Shown: positions 54,378 through 63,922 of the stretch, piece after piece | How the letters are laid out: each line of letters starts with the position of its first letter | Position numbering within the stretch: the first letter of the stretch is position 1 | Source: Haemaphysalis longicornis | Taxonomy: Eukaryota > Arthropoda > Arachnida > Ixodida > Ixodidae | Direction: 5' to 3' | Length of the DNA stretch: 64,000 nt | NCBI GenBank assembly: GCA_013339765.2 | Contig: JABSTR010000946.1 | Coordinates: forward strand, 62,001-126,000 | Translations under genes and position numbers: made by a program | The notes under the pieces: generated by a model | Database searches by the model: none | The model's input: only the letters and a program-made list of their open reading frames with translations | What the model was told of the DNA's origin: nothing

Positions 54378-54817
54378 TTTGAAGGGACCCTGCAACACTG
54401 CCGATAAGGGCTTTCCCTCTTTCCTGCGCACTGCTAAAGCTATATTTATCGCCTGCATGGCACGGCACTGCGTGATTTTCTCCTGGCAGCATAGATGCGC
54501 CTTCCGTTCATGCTTTGCTTTTGTGGCTTTCTTTTTAAAGTGACTATCAATATGTTCTTTGCTGCCCCTGAAGTAAATCCGGGCAATAGCTGCTACCCCG
54601 CCATAATGATGCAATTCAAGCGGTCGAAGAACGCAGGAGCGGGAAATAGAGAAAAATCTTTTGAGCAACTTTCTGAGTTACCTGAAGGGCATTAGAAGTA
54701 ATTTTTGGCTGAGGTATTTGTAGCCTGTTATTCTAAGTACTGAGTGTATTTGTTACTACGTTTTGACCGCATTCGAATATTAAGAAAGTCAATAAAGGTG
54801 TTGCAGGGTCCCTTTAA
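54378..54817 (+). mobile_element. MITE family F, copy 2
   Basis: Left 'ttgaagggaccctgcaacac' and right 'ggtgttgcagggtcccttta' are inverted ends of about 20 bp. The interior shares 'ctatatttatcgcctgcatg' and 'ttctaagtactg' with 35957-36407. It begins about 60 bases after the proposed exon 12 donor. Confidence 0.88.
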
Positions 54818-55074
54818 AAATCTTTGCACTTCCACCATCACCGCGAGATCGGCCTACAGGTGGCGACAGCGTTGCCGAAAGGTAGCGTGTGAACGTACTG
54901 GTGTGAGCCCGCGGTGCACGTCTCTCTCTCTCGGGTTATGAGCGCGTGAAATGCGTACAACAGTGCTACGCTATTGTTCAGCTTCTCAATATACTGCACG
55001 GAAGTGTTAAGAAGCTTGAATTAATACGCTGAACAAGCAAAAATCTTGAAATAATCTCCGAAATACGAAATACC

Positions 55075-55150
55075 CGGCGCGGTGGCTCAGTGGCTAATGC
55101 GGTAACCACACGCACGCGCTTGCGCGCTCGATTCCAAGCGCTCAGGCGCC
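55075..55150 (+). mobile_element. Ruka-like SINE head fragment
   Basis: 'cggcgcggtggctcagtggc' (A box) and 'cgcgctcgattccaag' (weak B box) match the head of the SINE at 39866; the tail is absent. Confidence 0.6.
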
Positions 55151-55485
55151 GTTGCGCCATCTCGCGACGGCCGTAGACCGCACGCGAAATGAAGGGCGTC
55201 GCGTTCTCGAAGGTCTGGCGTGGCCAGATATTCGGCGCGCTCTCCTGCGCGCCTACCGACAGGGACATATCAGAGCCGCCGCTAGACGCGCTTCCATTTC
55301 CCGGGCCGGGCAGCGGCGGCAGCGGCGGCAGGTGAATCCGCCGGTGGCGGCAGACAACGTCGCTTCCGCTGCCCGTCCCCTCGTTGTGATAAATCCGCGC
55401 AGTTGCTTCGTTAGCCGCAACGGTTTCTTGAGTGTATGCGCTTCCTCCGTGTCATACCAGCAAAATACGCTATCAGCGAATAATA

Positions 55486-55705
55486 GAGTTTTAGCAGTTC
55501 GTCCGTTCTGTCGCGTACGTTGTTACCGGGTTAACCGGGACCCGTCTGCGCCTGCACGCCTGGAAGGGTGAGGAGGCACGGACATAGCGAAGGCAGGTCC
55601 GCGGTACTAATCCCCCTACCGCGACGAATGCCCAAGTGCCCTGACGGGTCCCGGTCAACCCGGTAACAACGTACACGACGGAACGGACGAACTGCTAAAA
55701 CTCTC
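55486..55705. mobile_element. palindromic MITE family M3, copy 1
   Basis: Left 'gagttttagcagttcgtccg' and right 'cgacgaactgctaaaactc'-type inverted ends; inner arms 'gttaccgggttaaccgggac' / 'gtcccggtcaacccggtaac' also pair. Copy 2 lies immediately downstream. Confidence 0.85.
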
Positions 55706-55709
55706 CCTC

Positions 55710-56117
55710 AGAGAGTTTTAGCAGTCCGTCTGTTCCGTTCTGTACGTAGTTATCGGGACGCGACTGCGCCTGCGCGCACTTAAGGGCGAGGAGGAAGGAA
55801 GAGGAGGCGCCCCCCACCGGGGGAATGCGCGGACATGGCGAAGGCCGGCCCGCGGAACTAATCCCCCTACTGCGACGAATGCCCAAGGACCCAGGCGGGT
55901 CACGGTCAACCCGGTAACCACGGTAAAATGTGCTGTTGGTCTAGTCAATTGGTGCATTATGAATTACGAAAATTGCGCTAAATGGACAAAAAGAGGTAGG
56001 AAGACAGATGCGCATGCATTGTCTGTCTTACTTCCTCCGTTTGTCCATTTAGCGCAATTTTCGTAATTCATACGGTAATTACGCACACGACGGAACAGAT
56101 GGACTGCTAAAACTCTC
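55710..56117. mobile_element. palindromic MITE family M3, copy 2, interrupted
   Basis: Left 'gagagttttagcagtccgtc' pairs with right 'ggactgctaaaactctc', and the interior matches copy 1 ('aatccccctac', 'gcgacgaatgcccaa', 'cggtcaacccggtaac'). A smaller palindromic element (55960-56070) lies inside the right part. TA follows the right end. Confidence 0.82.
55960..56070. mobile_element. palindromic MITE family M4 nested in M3, TA target duplication
   Basis: Left 'tgaattacgaaaattgcgct' aaatggacaaa and right 'tttgtccatttagcgcaatt' ttcgtaattca are an almost perfect inverted repeat of about 31 bp, with a shorter inner pair (gacagatg / ttgtctgtc). TA lies on both sides (55958-55959, 56071-56072). Confidence 0.92.
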
Positions 56118-56460
56118 TAATAACGCACACGATCAAACTTCGTCAGCCCGTCAGCCGGAGGCAAACATGGCTCTCCGCCGTCGTCTGTGCCGGGCAAAGC
56201 GACGATGCAACTGTGTTTTAGTTCGAAGCTGGCATTAAAGGTAATGTTCTTCTGCTGTAAGATGAAAAGCCGACGTTTATGTGTGTTGCGATGACAGCAG
56301 TGTTGGGCGCTGTACGGTTGGGCCATGTCGACAAGGCGGTCTCGTCAAGAGCGGGGCAGACCACGCTCGCGCGCCTCCGTCGCCTCCGTGTGGGTGCCTC
56401 GCCCTCGTCACGCGCTTGTGCGCGTCCACATGAGAACGCATGTGGAATCGAGCGCGCGGG

Positions 56461-56700
56461 CGCGTGCGTGTGGTTGCCGCTTAAGGCGTTGCGCTGCTGA
56501 TCACGAGGACGCGGGTTCGATTCCCGGCCGCGGCGGTCACTTTTCTGATGGGGGCGAAAAGCAAAAACGCCCGTGTGTACGAGATTTCGGCGCACGTTAA
56601 GATCCCAGGTGGTCAAAATTAACCCGGAGCCCTCCACTACGGCGCGCCTCATCGCCTGCATTGCGTCGGCGCGTTAAACCCTACAATCAATCAATCAAAC
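56461..56700 (+). mobile_element. Ruka-like tRNA-derived SINE, sense
   Basis: 'gacgcgggttcgattcccgg' (B box) then 'gatgggggcgaaaagcaaaa', 'gagatttcggcgcacgttaa', 'ggagccctccactacggcgc' and a tail 'gttaaaccctacaatcaatc' aatc. The A box is eroded. Same family as 39866. Confidence 0.9.
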
Positions 56701-56889
56701 CGAAAACGAAATATCAAAGTAACGCCGAGGAACTTGGGAAGTACGGCGTGACTTGTAGCAAGCAATTTATCATATATAGACGGCTTTTAACAATAAAAAA
56801 AAAACGAAGATTAGTGCAAAATGCATTTCGCTCCTGAATCTCAGGGCACCTTAACCTCGAAGGAGTAGTGTCGGTTTCGTCCTCCGAAA

Positions 56890-57015
56890 CTTTAACCGGG
56901 CTATGAGGCACGCCGTATTGGAGGGCATGGAATTAATTTCGACCACCTGGGGATCATTAACAAGAGGAGCACTCTTAATCGTGTATACGGCCGTGCTCTT
57001 GGTCGCAGCGTCCCA
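56890..57015 (-). mobile_element. eroded Ruka-like SINE fragment, antisense
   Basis: 'ctatgaggcacgccgtattg' and 'ttcgaccacctggggatcat' match the SINE tail in antisense; the head is not recognisable. Confidence 0.6.
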
Positions 57016-57507
57016 GGATCCCGGCATTCGAGAGGGAACGGTGCTGTTAAATTGCTAACATATCGTGGAGCGCAATAAAACGACACCCCCCCCAAAATGC
57101 ACATCTGAAAACATCACAATACGTCTCTGGTGCAAAATATTCGCCATAAAGCGTGGAAAAATAAATCAGGCGAGGGGCGAATTCAATACCGTATTCAATG
57201 ATTCCAACGCGCCCTGATTGCAACGCGCAGGTAAATTTATACTTATGAGAATTCGAGGAAACAACTTGAAGCCGATTTTACTGCGCAGATGTAGAAGACA
57301 TGACACCACGCAATTGGCAGAAACATTTTATTTCACGTACGCAATGTGGCAACAAAATTCCTTCTGCTTCATAAAGTTGCTTATCCAGCTCCTGCTCAAA
57401 ACCGGTCTCAAAACCGAAATCGGTCTCAAAACCAAAATCCGATTTCGATTTTGAGACCGATTGTATAGCGTGCCCGCAAACTTTAAGGTTACTTATAGCA
57501 AAAAAAA

Positions 57508-57986
57508 AAAAGTTTGCGGCTTGGCTCAGCTAACTTTGAATATGCAACGCAAAAGCTCGGCTTAATCTGGTTGAGTCTTGGTTTCGCTTGGTTAACCTTT
57601 GATGTAGCTGTATTTCCGACCACGGCTCAAAGCCGTTCTGTCCCGTGCAACACTCACAGAAGGAGGTCCGGCCTCGCTTTCATTCTCGGCGGACGCGGCC
57701 CAAGATGAGTCACATAGCCGAGAAGACCCAGCTACGAATGTGTGGGAGGCTGCGGTTTTGGTCGGCTGCCGATCAGCTGAGCGGCCGCTCCCGTCGCGGC
57801 CGCCGCCAATACGTGAGCAGAACGACTGAAAACGGGGTTTTGTGCGCAGCGCCGTCAGCGGGCTCTGCGAATCCCGCGATGCGCTTCGAGGGGGGTCTCG
57901 CCGGGGGTGCGTCTTCGGTCAAAAGGTAACCTTTGGCATCCTCCGCGAAACCGCTGGACGAAAGTAGTCAAGCTTTGCTTTAAAAA
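57508..57986 (+). mobile_element. SINE-like family G, copy 2
   Basis: Shares head 'gtttgcggcttggctcagct', 'ggttaacctttgatgtagct' and tail 'cgaaaccgctggacgaaagt' to 'caagctttgctttaaaa' with 50588-51064. It ends 35-68 bases before the two candidate acceptors of exon 13. Confidence 0.7.
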
Positions 57987-58053
57987 GGCGCACGTTAGAA
58001 TCGTGCAAATACGGTTTTCAGCCGTGTTAACCGCCCCCACGGTCTCCCCAAAG

Positions 58054-58584
58054 TGAACGCTGACACGCCGCACGCGGAAACCACGCAGCCCACGCTGTGG
58101 TTCAACGGGCAGTGCCCGCACGCCGCCTCGCTGCTGGTCAACCTGTACCACACGGCACTGCTGCGCAACCTGACAGGCCAGCCGTCGGCGAGGATCATGC
58201 TCTACAACCATCCGTACAGCAACGACAGCGCCGCCAACAGGAGCCGGACCGGCGAGCCCAAGCCCGACATGCTGCAGCAGCTGCTGCAGGGCAGCCTGGC
58301 CTTCGACGGCCGCATCCTCTCGTCCGACGGACTCCTGGTGCAGGCGCTGTCGGGCATCTTCACTCCGCTGGCCCTGTGCTTCCACGCGGCCAGCTTTGTG
58401 GTGTTCCCGATCGCCGAGCGCTGCTCCAAGTTCAAGCACATGCAGATGATGACGGGCCTCTCCGGAGCCGTCTACTGGCTCAGCAACTTCATCTTCGACG
58501 TGACGCTCGCGGCCGCCTGCGCCGCCGTCTTCGTGCCGGCCATGTTGCTTGGCGACAAGAGCCTCGACGGCGCCGCGTACATAG
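58054..58584 (+). CDS. ABCA exon 13: extracellular domain 2, TM8 and TM9
   Basis: Contains TQPTLWFNGQCPHAASLLVN, the counterpart of 'vtaWFNnqayHs.p.aLnl..nall', then an extracellular loop with N-glycosylation sequons (NDS, NRS), GIFTPLALCFHAASFVVFPI (TM8), ERCSKFKHMQMMTGLSGAVY (matching 'ER..kakhlQ.vsGvs...YW') and WLSNFIFDVTLAAACAAVFV (TM9). The start is uncertain: AG ending at 58053 fits phase 1 from exon 12, while the better-looking TTTTCAG ending at 58021 would add 11 residues but needs phase 2. The end is set by exon 14's phase and requires the non-canonical GC donor ATAG|GCGAGT. A SINE-like repeat ends about 70 bases upstream. Confidence 0.92.
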
Positions 58585-58850
58585 GCGAGTGACCCCGCTG
58601 GAACGAGTAGTAATGTAACCACCCGGATGAAAGTTTCAGAGTAACCAAAGTTAATTTTCTTCTGAAATTTCTCAGCCGAAGCGGAATTGAACCTTCCTTC
58701 CGTTAGTACCCTAGTGTGAACTTGTTCTGGTTGTGGTTGAACGGGGCACGTCGTTCAACGCAAGGACTTTGTTACAAGAACACTCTCTCAAACTGTGCGA
58801 AGAGATAAGAATTGTTCGCCAGGTTCGCAGGGCACCGCATGTATACAATA

Positions 58851-59225
58851 GGTGACCGGTAAAAAGCGCAAAGGCTCATGGGTACATCGTCTGCTGTACC
58901 GCCACTTCCGGTTCGAGATCTCTCCTGCCCTCCCGTATACGCCTGCGTGCGCCGGCGGCTGTCAGGCGCGTTGTGCGTGTTGTTTATTTGTCATAGGGTG
59001 CTTACCTGTCAGATAAACCCCTAGTAGGGTCAATCGTTGTTATTTATAGAATTCCCGATGCATGAGCGTTTTTTTTCCACGGTCGAAACAGATAAACAAC
59101 AAGCACATGCGCGCGTGAAAGCCGACGGCGTACGGGAGGCCAGGAGAGCTCCCGAATCGGAAGTGGCGGCTCTCCGCGGGAGAAAACAATGCACCCATGA
59201 GCCTTTGCGCTTTTTACCGGTAACC
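58851..59225. mobile_element. palindromic MITE family M1, copy 2, with TA target duplication
   Basis: Left 'ggtgaccggtaaaaagcgca' aaggctcatgggt pairs with right 'acccatgagcctttgcgctt' tttaccggtaacc almost perfectly. It is flanked by TA (58849-58850, 59226-59227). The interior ('gttatttatagaattcccga', 'aaacagataaacaac') is shared with copy 1 at 12537. Confidence 0.93.
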
Positions 59226-59227
59226 TA

Positions 59228-60297
59228 TCAGTATTTCAGTTAAACACGTTTGAAGGAGGCGGCGTCACGAAATTTTGGGTACAAAGTTGCAATCTCTGCA
59301 TGTCATAGAACGGCGCAAATTAGTGTATCCCGGAGGAAACAGCGCAACGTTTACACAGTCGGAAAGACACGATGCTGCAGAGGCACTTTTGTAAATTGCT
59401 TCATGAAATGATAGCGTCACTGTCGATGAGGAAAACCCAATGGGCATTCTTTTTGCTATTTTTTAAGCGTCTTCCCTCCCCCCCTTGATTTATCCGAGCG
59501 TTTGCTCAGCAGCTCTCATCATAACCCCACCGCTAAGTACTTCCAACCCACTGCACTCTTCAGCACTTTGCCCATAGCATCGTGTCCTTCCGTTCAAAGA
59601 ATCGCACTGCATGCCTTTCTTATTGTCCCAAACCACATTTCAGAGCTCCCTACGCGACAAGAGCTGAGAACGAAGGACGGAGGAGCACGCGTGTTTCCTA
59701 ATGATTGACCGTGTCGAATATTGCCAGCTAACCCTTGATGACAGCATTTAGTGTGCATGTCATTGTTCGCGCGCCAAAAAAAAAAAAAAGATATTCGCTC
59801 ACGTATGCTGTCGTTTCCCTTTCATAGTTAGGGTAACACACTCTATTCCCAGCGACACCGAATGGAAGGGCCCCTGAAACCAGTTAGGGCCAGTCAGCAC
59901 GACAGGGACAGTTTGAAATACGTGCCATTTCGCCTACAAGATGGCGCAACCAGTCAACATTGTCTGAGGCATGGATGTGACGCGACAATCGAGTTCCTCC
60001 TCTTTCGTGCCGCCCATGCATGATACCGCATTCAGTACTGTAGAGAATGTCAGTACTGTGAGAACTTCAGTACCGTAGAGAGAGAGAGAAGGAGAGAGAA
60101 ACTTGTATTCCTGGCGAGGCTTAGTCCTAGCGAGTGTCCCTTAGGTGGGGAAGGCGCGCCAGGTAATCTTGAGCCCTAGTGGTGGTCAGGAGCTGTAGCT
60201 CGGGTGAGGAGCTCCCGGTCACCTCCAGCCACGTAGTGGGAGGGTTAGAGAATGTCGCCGGTCCTTTTTCATTCTCAACACGTTCCAACGTCCGCAG
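59228..60297. other. unassigned intronic sequence with a GA-rich LINE-like tail
   Basis: A (GA)n tract at about 60077-60098 followed by 'aacttgtattcctggcgagg' may be an antisense LINE 3' tail. No coding signature before exon 14. Confidence 0.4.
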
Positions 60298-60423
60298 GTA
60301 TGCTGGCGTTGCTGTTCATAGCGCACGGGCTGGCCACGGTCCCTTTCAGCTACGTGGCGTCCACCTTGTTCAACGACAGCTCCTTTGGACTCTCCTTCAT
60401 GGTCATCTTCATATTTTTTATCG
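60298..60423 (+). CDS. ABCA exon 14: TM10 and most of TM11
   Basis: After two bases completing Gly it encodes MLALLFIAHGLATVPFSYVA (TM10, matching 'll.lLygwa.iPl.Yl.sflF'), then STLFNDSSFGLSFMVIFIFF (into TM11). Acceptor CAACGTCCGCAG, donor GTACGC; it enters and leaves one base into a codon, so it is symmetric and could be skipped without changing frame. The incoming phase is what identifies the GC donor of exon 13. It is short (41 full codons) but matches family order and hydrophobicity. Confidence 0.92.
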
Positions 60424-60911
60424 GTACGCGCACACACCGTTCTTGGTCACTCCATTACTCGGTGATTACCGTAATTTCAGTCGGGAAGTGTATCGACCAT
60501 AAGACCCACGCCTAAGCAGTGAAAATTACGTCTTACACACACAGCTTGTCGGTACTAGCGTAACAAGTTGGGACACTCAAAGTAAATCCGATTTTCCTCT
60601 TCCAGGACAGGATCTGGTCACCCTGGTGTCCCGACAGAACCATGGTCGCTTGTCGTGGCATTCGTTTCAGTGGCAATGGCTTGTCAGCTGGTGTTGCTCT
60701 CATTGTTTGTGGGAGAGATAAAAATAACGTAATCGCATACCAACGAGGCTGAGCTAGATACGTGCTGCAATACCATAGGAAGCCTCCCTGGGATAAATAG
60801 CAAGCCTTCATCAGAGCAGGAGCTGGCATGCACGGTGTAGTATTTGGCGGAACCTGCCAAAAATTCTTAATTTTGCAGTCGTGACGCAAATTGGATGAAT
60901 ATACATATGTA

Positions 60912-61259
60912 CAGTCTTTGCTGGATTGTTGTAGGACACGGTGACCGTGTCCGAAGGAGGCATGCGGTCCAGTAAGGGGCGCTGCGGTTGCCGCTGTCAG
61001 CTGTCTGCGCGGCTAAACAGAGCGATGGGAACTTCGCTCGTAGTGTGGATGGCACGATAAAAGTGCAGCGCGCGGTCGATTTCTCAGCGTAGGCACTTTG
61101 CGCCGCAGTGTTGGCCACACTACGAAGGCAAGAGTGAAAATTCCCATAGCTCTGTTTAGCCGCGCAGACAGCCGACAGCGGTCACCGCATCGCACCTTAA
61201 GGGCCGCACGCCTGCTCCGGACACGGTCACCGTGGCCTACAACATTTCAGCAAAGACTG
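60912..61259. mobile_element. palindromic MITE family M5 with long arms and TA target duplication
   Basis: Left 'cagtctttgctggattgttg' and right 'caacatttcagcaaagactg' begin inverted arms that pair for about 150 bp, including 'cacggtgaccgtgtccg', 'gctgtctgcgcggctaaaca' and 'cgtagtgtgg'. TA on both sides (60910-60911, 61260-61261). CAGT-type ends plus TA suggest Tc1/mariner-type mobilisation (inference). Confidence 0.9.
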
Positions 61260-61548
61260 TACTATCGGCGTCAAATTAAGCGCGAACACGGAAATATGAA
61301 CCTGAACGCACAATTAGCGCGATTTCTTTCCATGCAAGCCAAAATTACGCGTGGCTTACTTACAAAAACAAAGTTGGGAAAAGTGGATTTCTAAATATAC
61401 CAATAGCGCGCCGTTAAATGAATTCTACGAAGAGTATTTTTCGATTTTGCACGTTCTGATTCATATTTTCGTGTTCGCGTTTCATTTGACGCCGATAGTA
61501 CATCGCCGCTTACGTTTCTGCCGCCTCGACGGGCCCTTGTGCGTGCAG

Positions 61549-61806
61549 GTCTGGTGGGCGCCCTGAAGACGGTGATCTTGCACTTCACGGAGACGGTGTC
61601 CGAGGCGCGGCTGCTGTGGGTGCTGCCCAAGGCGGTGGACATCCTGTTCCACAGCGTTCCCACCTTCGCGCTGACGCGCGGCATCGCCAAGCTGCTGCAC
61701 CTCCGCCGGGAGAACGACATGTGCGAGGCCGGAGGGGAGTTCCTCGAGCACACGTGCCACAACGTCGACGTCTCGCACACGGTCTCCCTGCAGTACTGCT
61801 GCAACG
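61549..61806 (+). CDS. ABCA exon 15: TM11 end, TM12 and post-TM12 loop
   Basis: Completes Gly, then LVGALKTVILHFTETVSEAR, LLWVLPKAVDILFHSVPTFA (TM12 region), LTRGIAKLLHLRRENDMCEA, and a Cys-rich tail ending SLQYCCNG. The PKAVDILFHSVPTFALTRGI stretch matches ABCA 'l...f.l.PhfclgrGl..la'. Acceptor TGTGCGTGCAG, donor GTAGGT; it leaves one base into a codon. The next exon should carry the last loop residues and then NBD2, none of which is before the window end. Also a symmetric (1-1) exon. Confidence 0.93.
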
Positions 61807-63149
61807 GTAGGTCGGGGCACTTTAAACTGCTCAAGCTGAGCCCAATAACTGAATTCGGGAGGTCTGTTCCCTAAGGTGAAAGTTGTGCACTGTAGTTCGT
61901 GTTTGCATGTCCGCATGTCCTCTTATGCCGACTGCTGGCATGTGTCCAGTAAAGGAAGTTCTGCAAAGCTATTTGCTGGCACAACACTAGCATGCGCCTG
62001 TTAACCTGTCTATTGGCCGGGCAGTTGCACCTCACTGTCGGGACAAGACAGAGAAACCTGACAGACAGCCCTGACAGACCTGTCGTGGACCTTGACTGGC
62101 CTGACCAGACAAGACAGACTGACCGGACAGATTGGCCAGACAGACAATGATCAAACAGGCAGACACGTACCTACCGGACGGACAGACAGACCAAACATTT
62201 CGCGTTTAGGTAGCTCAAGAACAACCCTTATCCTAAATGATAAACTGGCCTGTGACGAATGAACCAATGTGACCAAACGGCCTATCCCAGTACCGCCGGG
62301 CACCCACCGGTTTCTTTGATGGTTACAGGCGTCTCTGGTCGAGTGCAGGCCTTTGAAAGGGTATTTCACGTTTGGAAAGCTGCCGTTACCCTTTCGAGGG
62401 GCCCCTGACCCTTGTCCATCTGGCGGGGCCCCCGGCCATCATGCCGCGTTGCGCCATTGCCGGGGGTGAACGAGTCTGGCGGCATGTCCTGCCACAGGTG
62501 GTTGCGAGTTGAGCGTCCACCGTGGCTGTGGAAGGCACCATATGCATTCGTGTGCCTTGGTGGCGCCGGGAACCTACCGGTAAAATAGGTACAAGTGACT
62601 CCCCGGCCTGGCGCTCGGCTCTTGTGTGGGTCTACAACGCTTGGGAAGTTCACCCGGCTTGCGCGGGAAATCGCCCCTATGGAAAGGGGCGGCTGCAAAA
62701 ATGCAGGAACTTTTTTGTCGCTTATAAAAACCCTTGCGGCGCGTGATAGGTGCAATAGACCAGCAGGGTTAGTCTTCCGTGTTAAGAGGTATTTTCCCTA
62801 CATGCAACTTCTGAGTGGTATACCGAGTTGAAGATGCATACCCATTTTCGCGCTAAAGGGTCTATTTTCCGGAGCTTTGAAAATTAAAGTGGAAACTTGT
62901 CAAATAGAAATCACTGAAACAGAAGTATTTCTTAGGTGAAACAGCCACACGGGAAGTTTATGCGGTCTTTAAATAGACCTTATCAGGAAAATGCGATCTC
63001 AGCTCCTCTTCAATGCAGCATCTTTTGCTGGTTCCTTCGGGTTCTGTTGAAGATGACCACTCCGTGCCTTTTTTAACAGCAGAGCTGTTTAGGCCAAGCT
63101 TTGCCCGTCCGTCGCACCAAAAAATCTCAAAGCCTCAAGAAAAAAAAAT
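61807..63149. other. intron after exon 15: low-complexity and unassigned sequence
   Basis: A (GACAGACA)-type degenerate repeat covers about 62035-62195. The rest holds no supported coding; the first NBD2 exon is not here. Confidence 0.6.
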
Positions 63150-63720
63150 GTGGTTAGGAAGGTCTTTGGAATCGAACTCAAGGGCCTGAAACCTGCAACC
63201 TAACCATAGGTGGGCCACCCCAAAGGCCCGAGGGGTGTGCGGTTAGCAGCGGCGGGACGCAATAATATGTGCAGCTAACCGGAAAGAAAAGAAAAACGCT
63301 TATCGTGGTCAGAATCGAACCTGGGTCCCCCCCGCGTTATTAAACCGGCGTGCATCCGATCGAGCTATCATCGCATTCCGGGCGCATAGCATTTTACATG
63401 GTTCGTATAGTGCGGGCGTTGGCTTTGGACTCGGCCACTGGTTCTAGAGCGTGCTAACGTGGCCCACTTTGGGAGGGACGTGAAAGGCTGCGGACGAAAC
63501 GATCCGGGCCTGCCAGTCATGGAGAACTTTAAGCGGCAAATTTGAAAATCCCTGTGAGGTGCAACTGGCCCGGTATCTGACGAAGGGAAGGGGGGCCGCC
63601 AGCTGAACTGTTTCTCCAGCCTCGCGACCCTAGCGCAAGCTGCGCCAATTTTTTTTGAACAGGCTTGAGCTCAATGCCGCGAATGTCTGTGTGGGTTCGA
63701 TCTCCCACTAAAAATGACTC
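63150..63720. repeat. cluster of tRNA-like (SINE head) sequences
   Basis: Antisense B boxes 'gaatcgaactcaaggg' (63171) and 'gaatcgaacctgggtc' (63311), each with an upstream A-box-like partner on the minus strand, and a sense 'gggttcgatctcccac' (63693). The middle one is the most tRNA-like. None folds convincingly enough by eye to call a functional tRNA. Confidence 0.5.
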
Positions 63721-63922
63721 CAGAACGGCCTAAACTAAGCCCCTATATTAAACTGTTGCAAAGAACCCCACACACACCTCAACCTTCGATCCAACAATTT
63801 CGTTTTAAGCACCGGTGAACCGATTGTCGATGCTGTACCACTCGCAAAAAAAAAAAAAAACGCTCTCATAAACGCCGAAAACGAGAATCCTGCAGAGACA
63901 CGGCTAAAAAGCGCTTGGAGAT

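Larger units (their letters stand above)
1589..61806 (+). other. ABCA-type full ABC transporter gene, internal 15 exons; both ends lie outside the window
   Basis: Fifteen exons in one orientation join with matching phases into about 1,190 codons that follow the ABCA domain order: extracellular domain 1, TM2-6, NBD1, linker, TM7, extracellular domain 2, TM8-12. The exons are rich in G/C at third codon positions and the introns are not. Phases at successive joins are 0,1,1,0,0,1,0,0,0,0,1,1,1, with the final donor also phase 1. Typical ABCA proteins have about 1,600-1,900 residues, so roughly 200-250 N-terminal residues (TM1 and the start of extracellular domain 1) and the C-terminal NBD2 should lie outside. 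No promoter or polyadenylation site of this gene is in the window. Family members are membrane lipid transporters; the substrate here is not predictable. The main doubts are the one-base frameshift in exon 12 and the degenerate NBD1 motifs, which could mean a specialised or decaying gene. Confidence 0.92.

Noticed and set aside
53890..54543. 217-residue frame overlapping exon 12
   Set aside because: Arg/Ala-rich shadow of the real exon in another frame, running into a MITE.
57855..58622. 255-residue minus frame and 173-residue plus frame over exon 13
   Set aside because: Shadows of a GC-rich exon; only the frame with WFNGQ and ERCSKFKH has family similarity.
63305..63385. Functional tRNA on the minus strand
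   Set aside because: It has a good B box and a plausible A box, but the arms do not pair cleanly by eye and similar tRNA-like pieces lie next to it. A tRNAscan run would decide.
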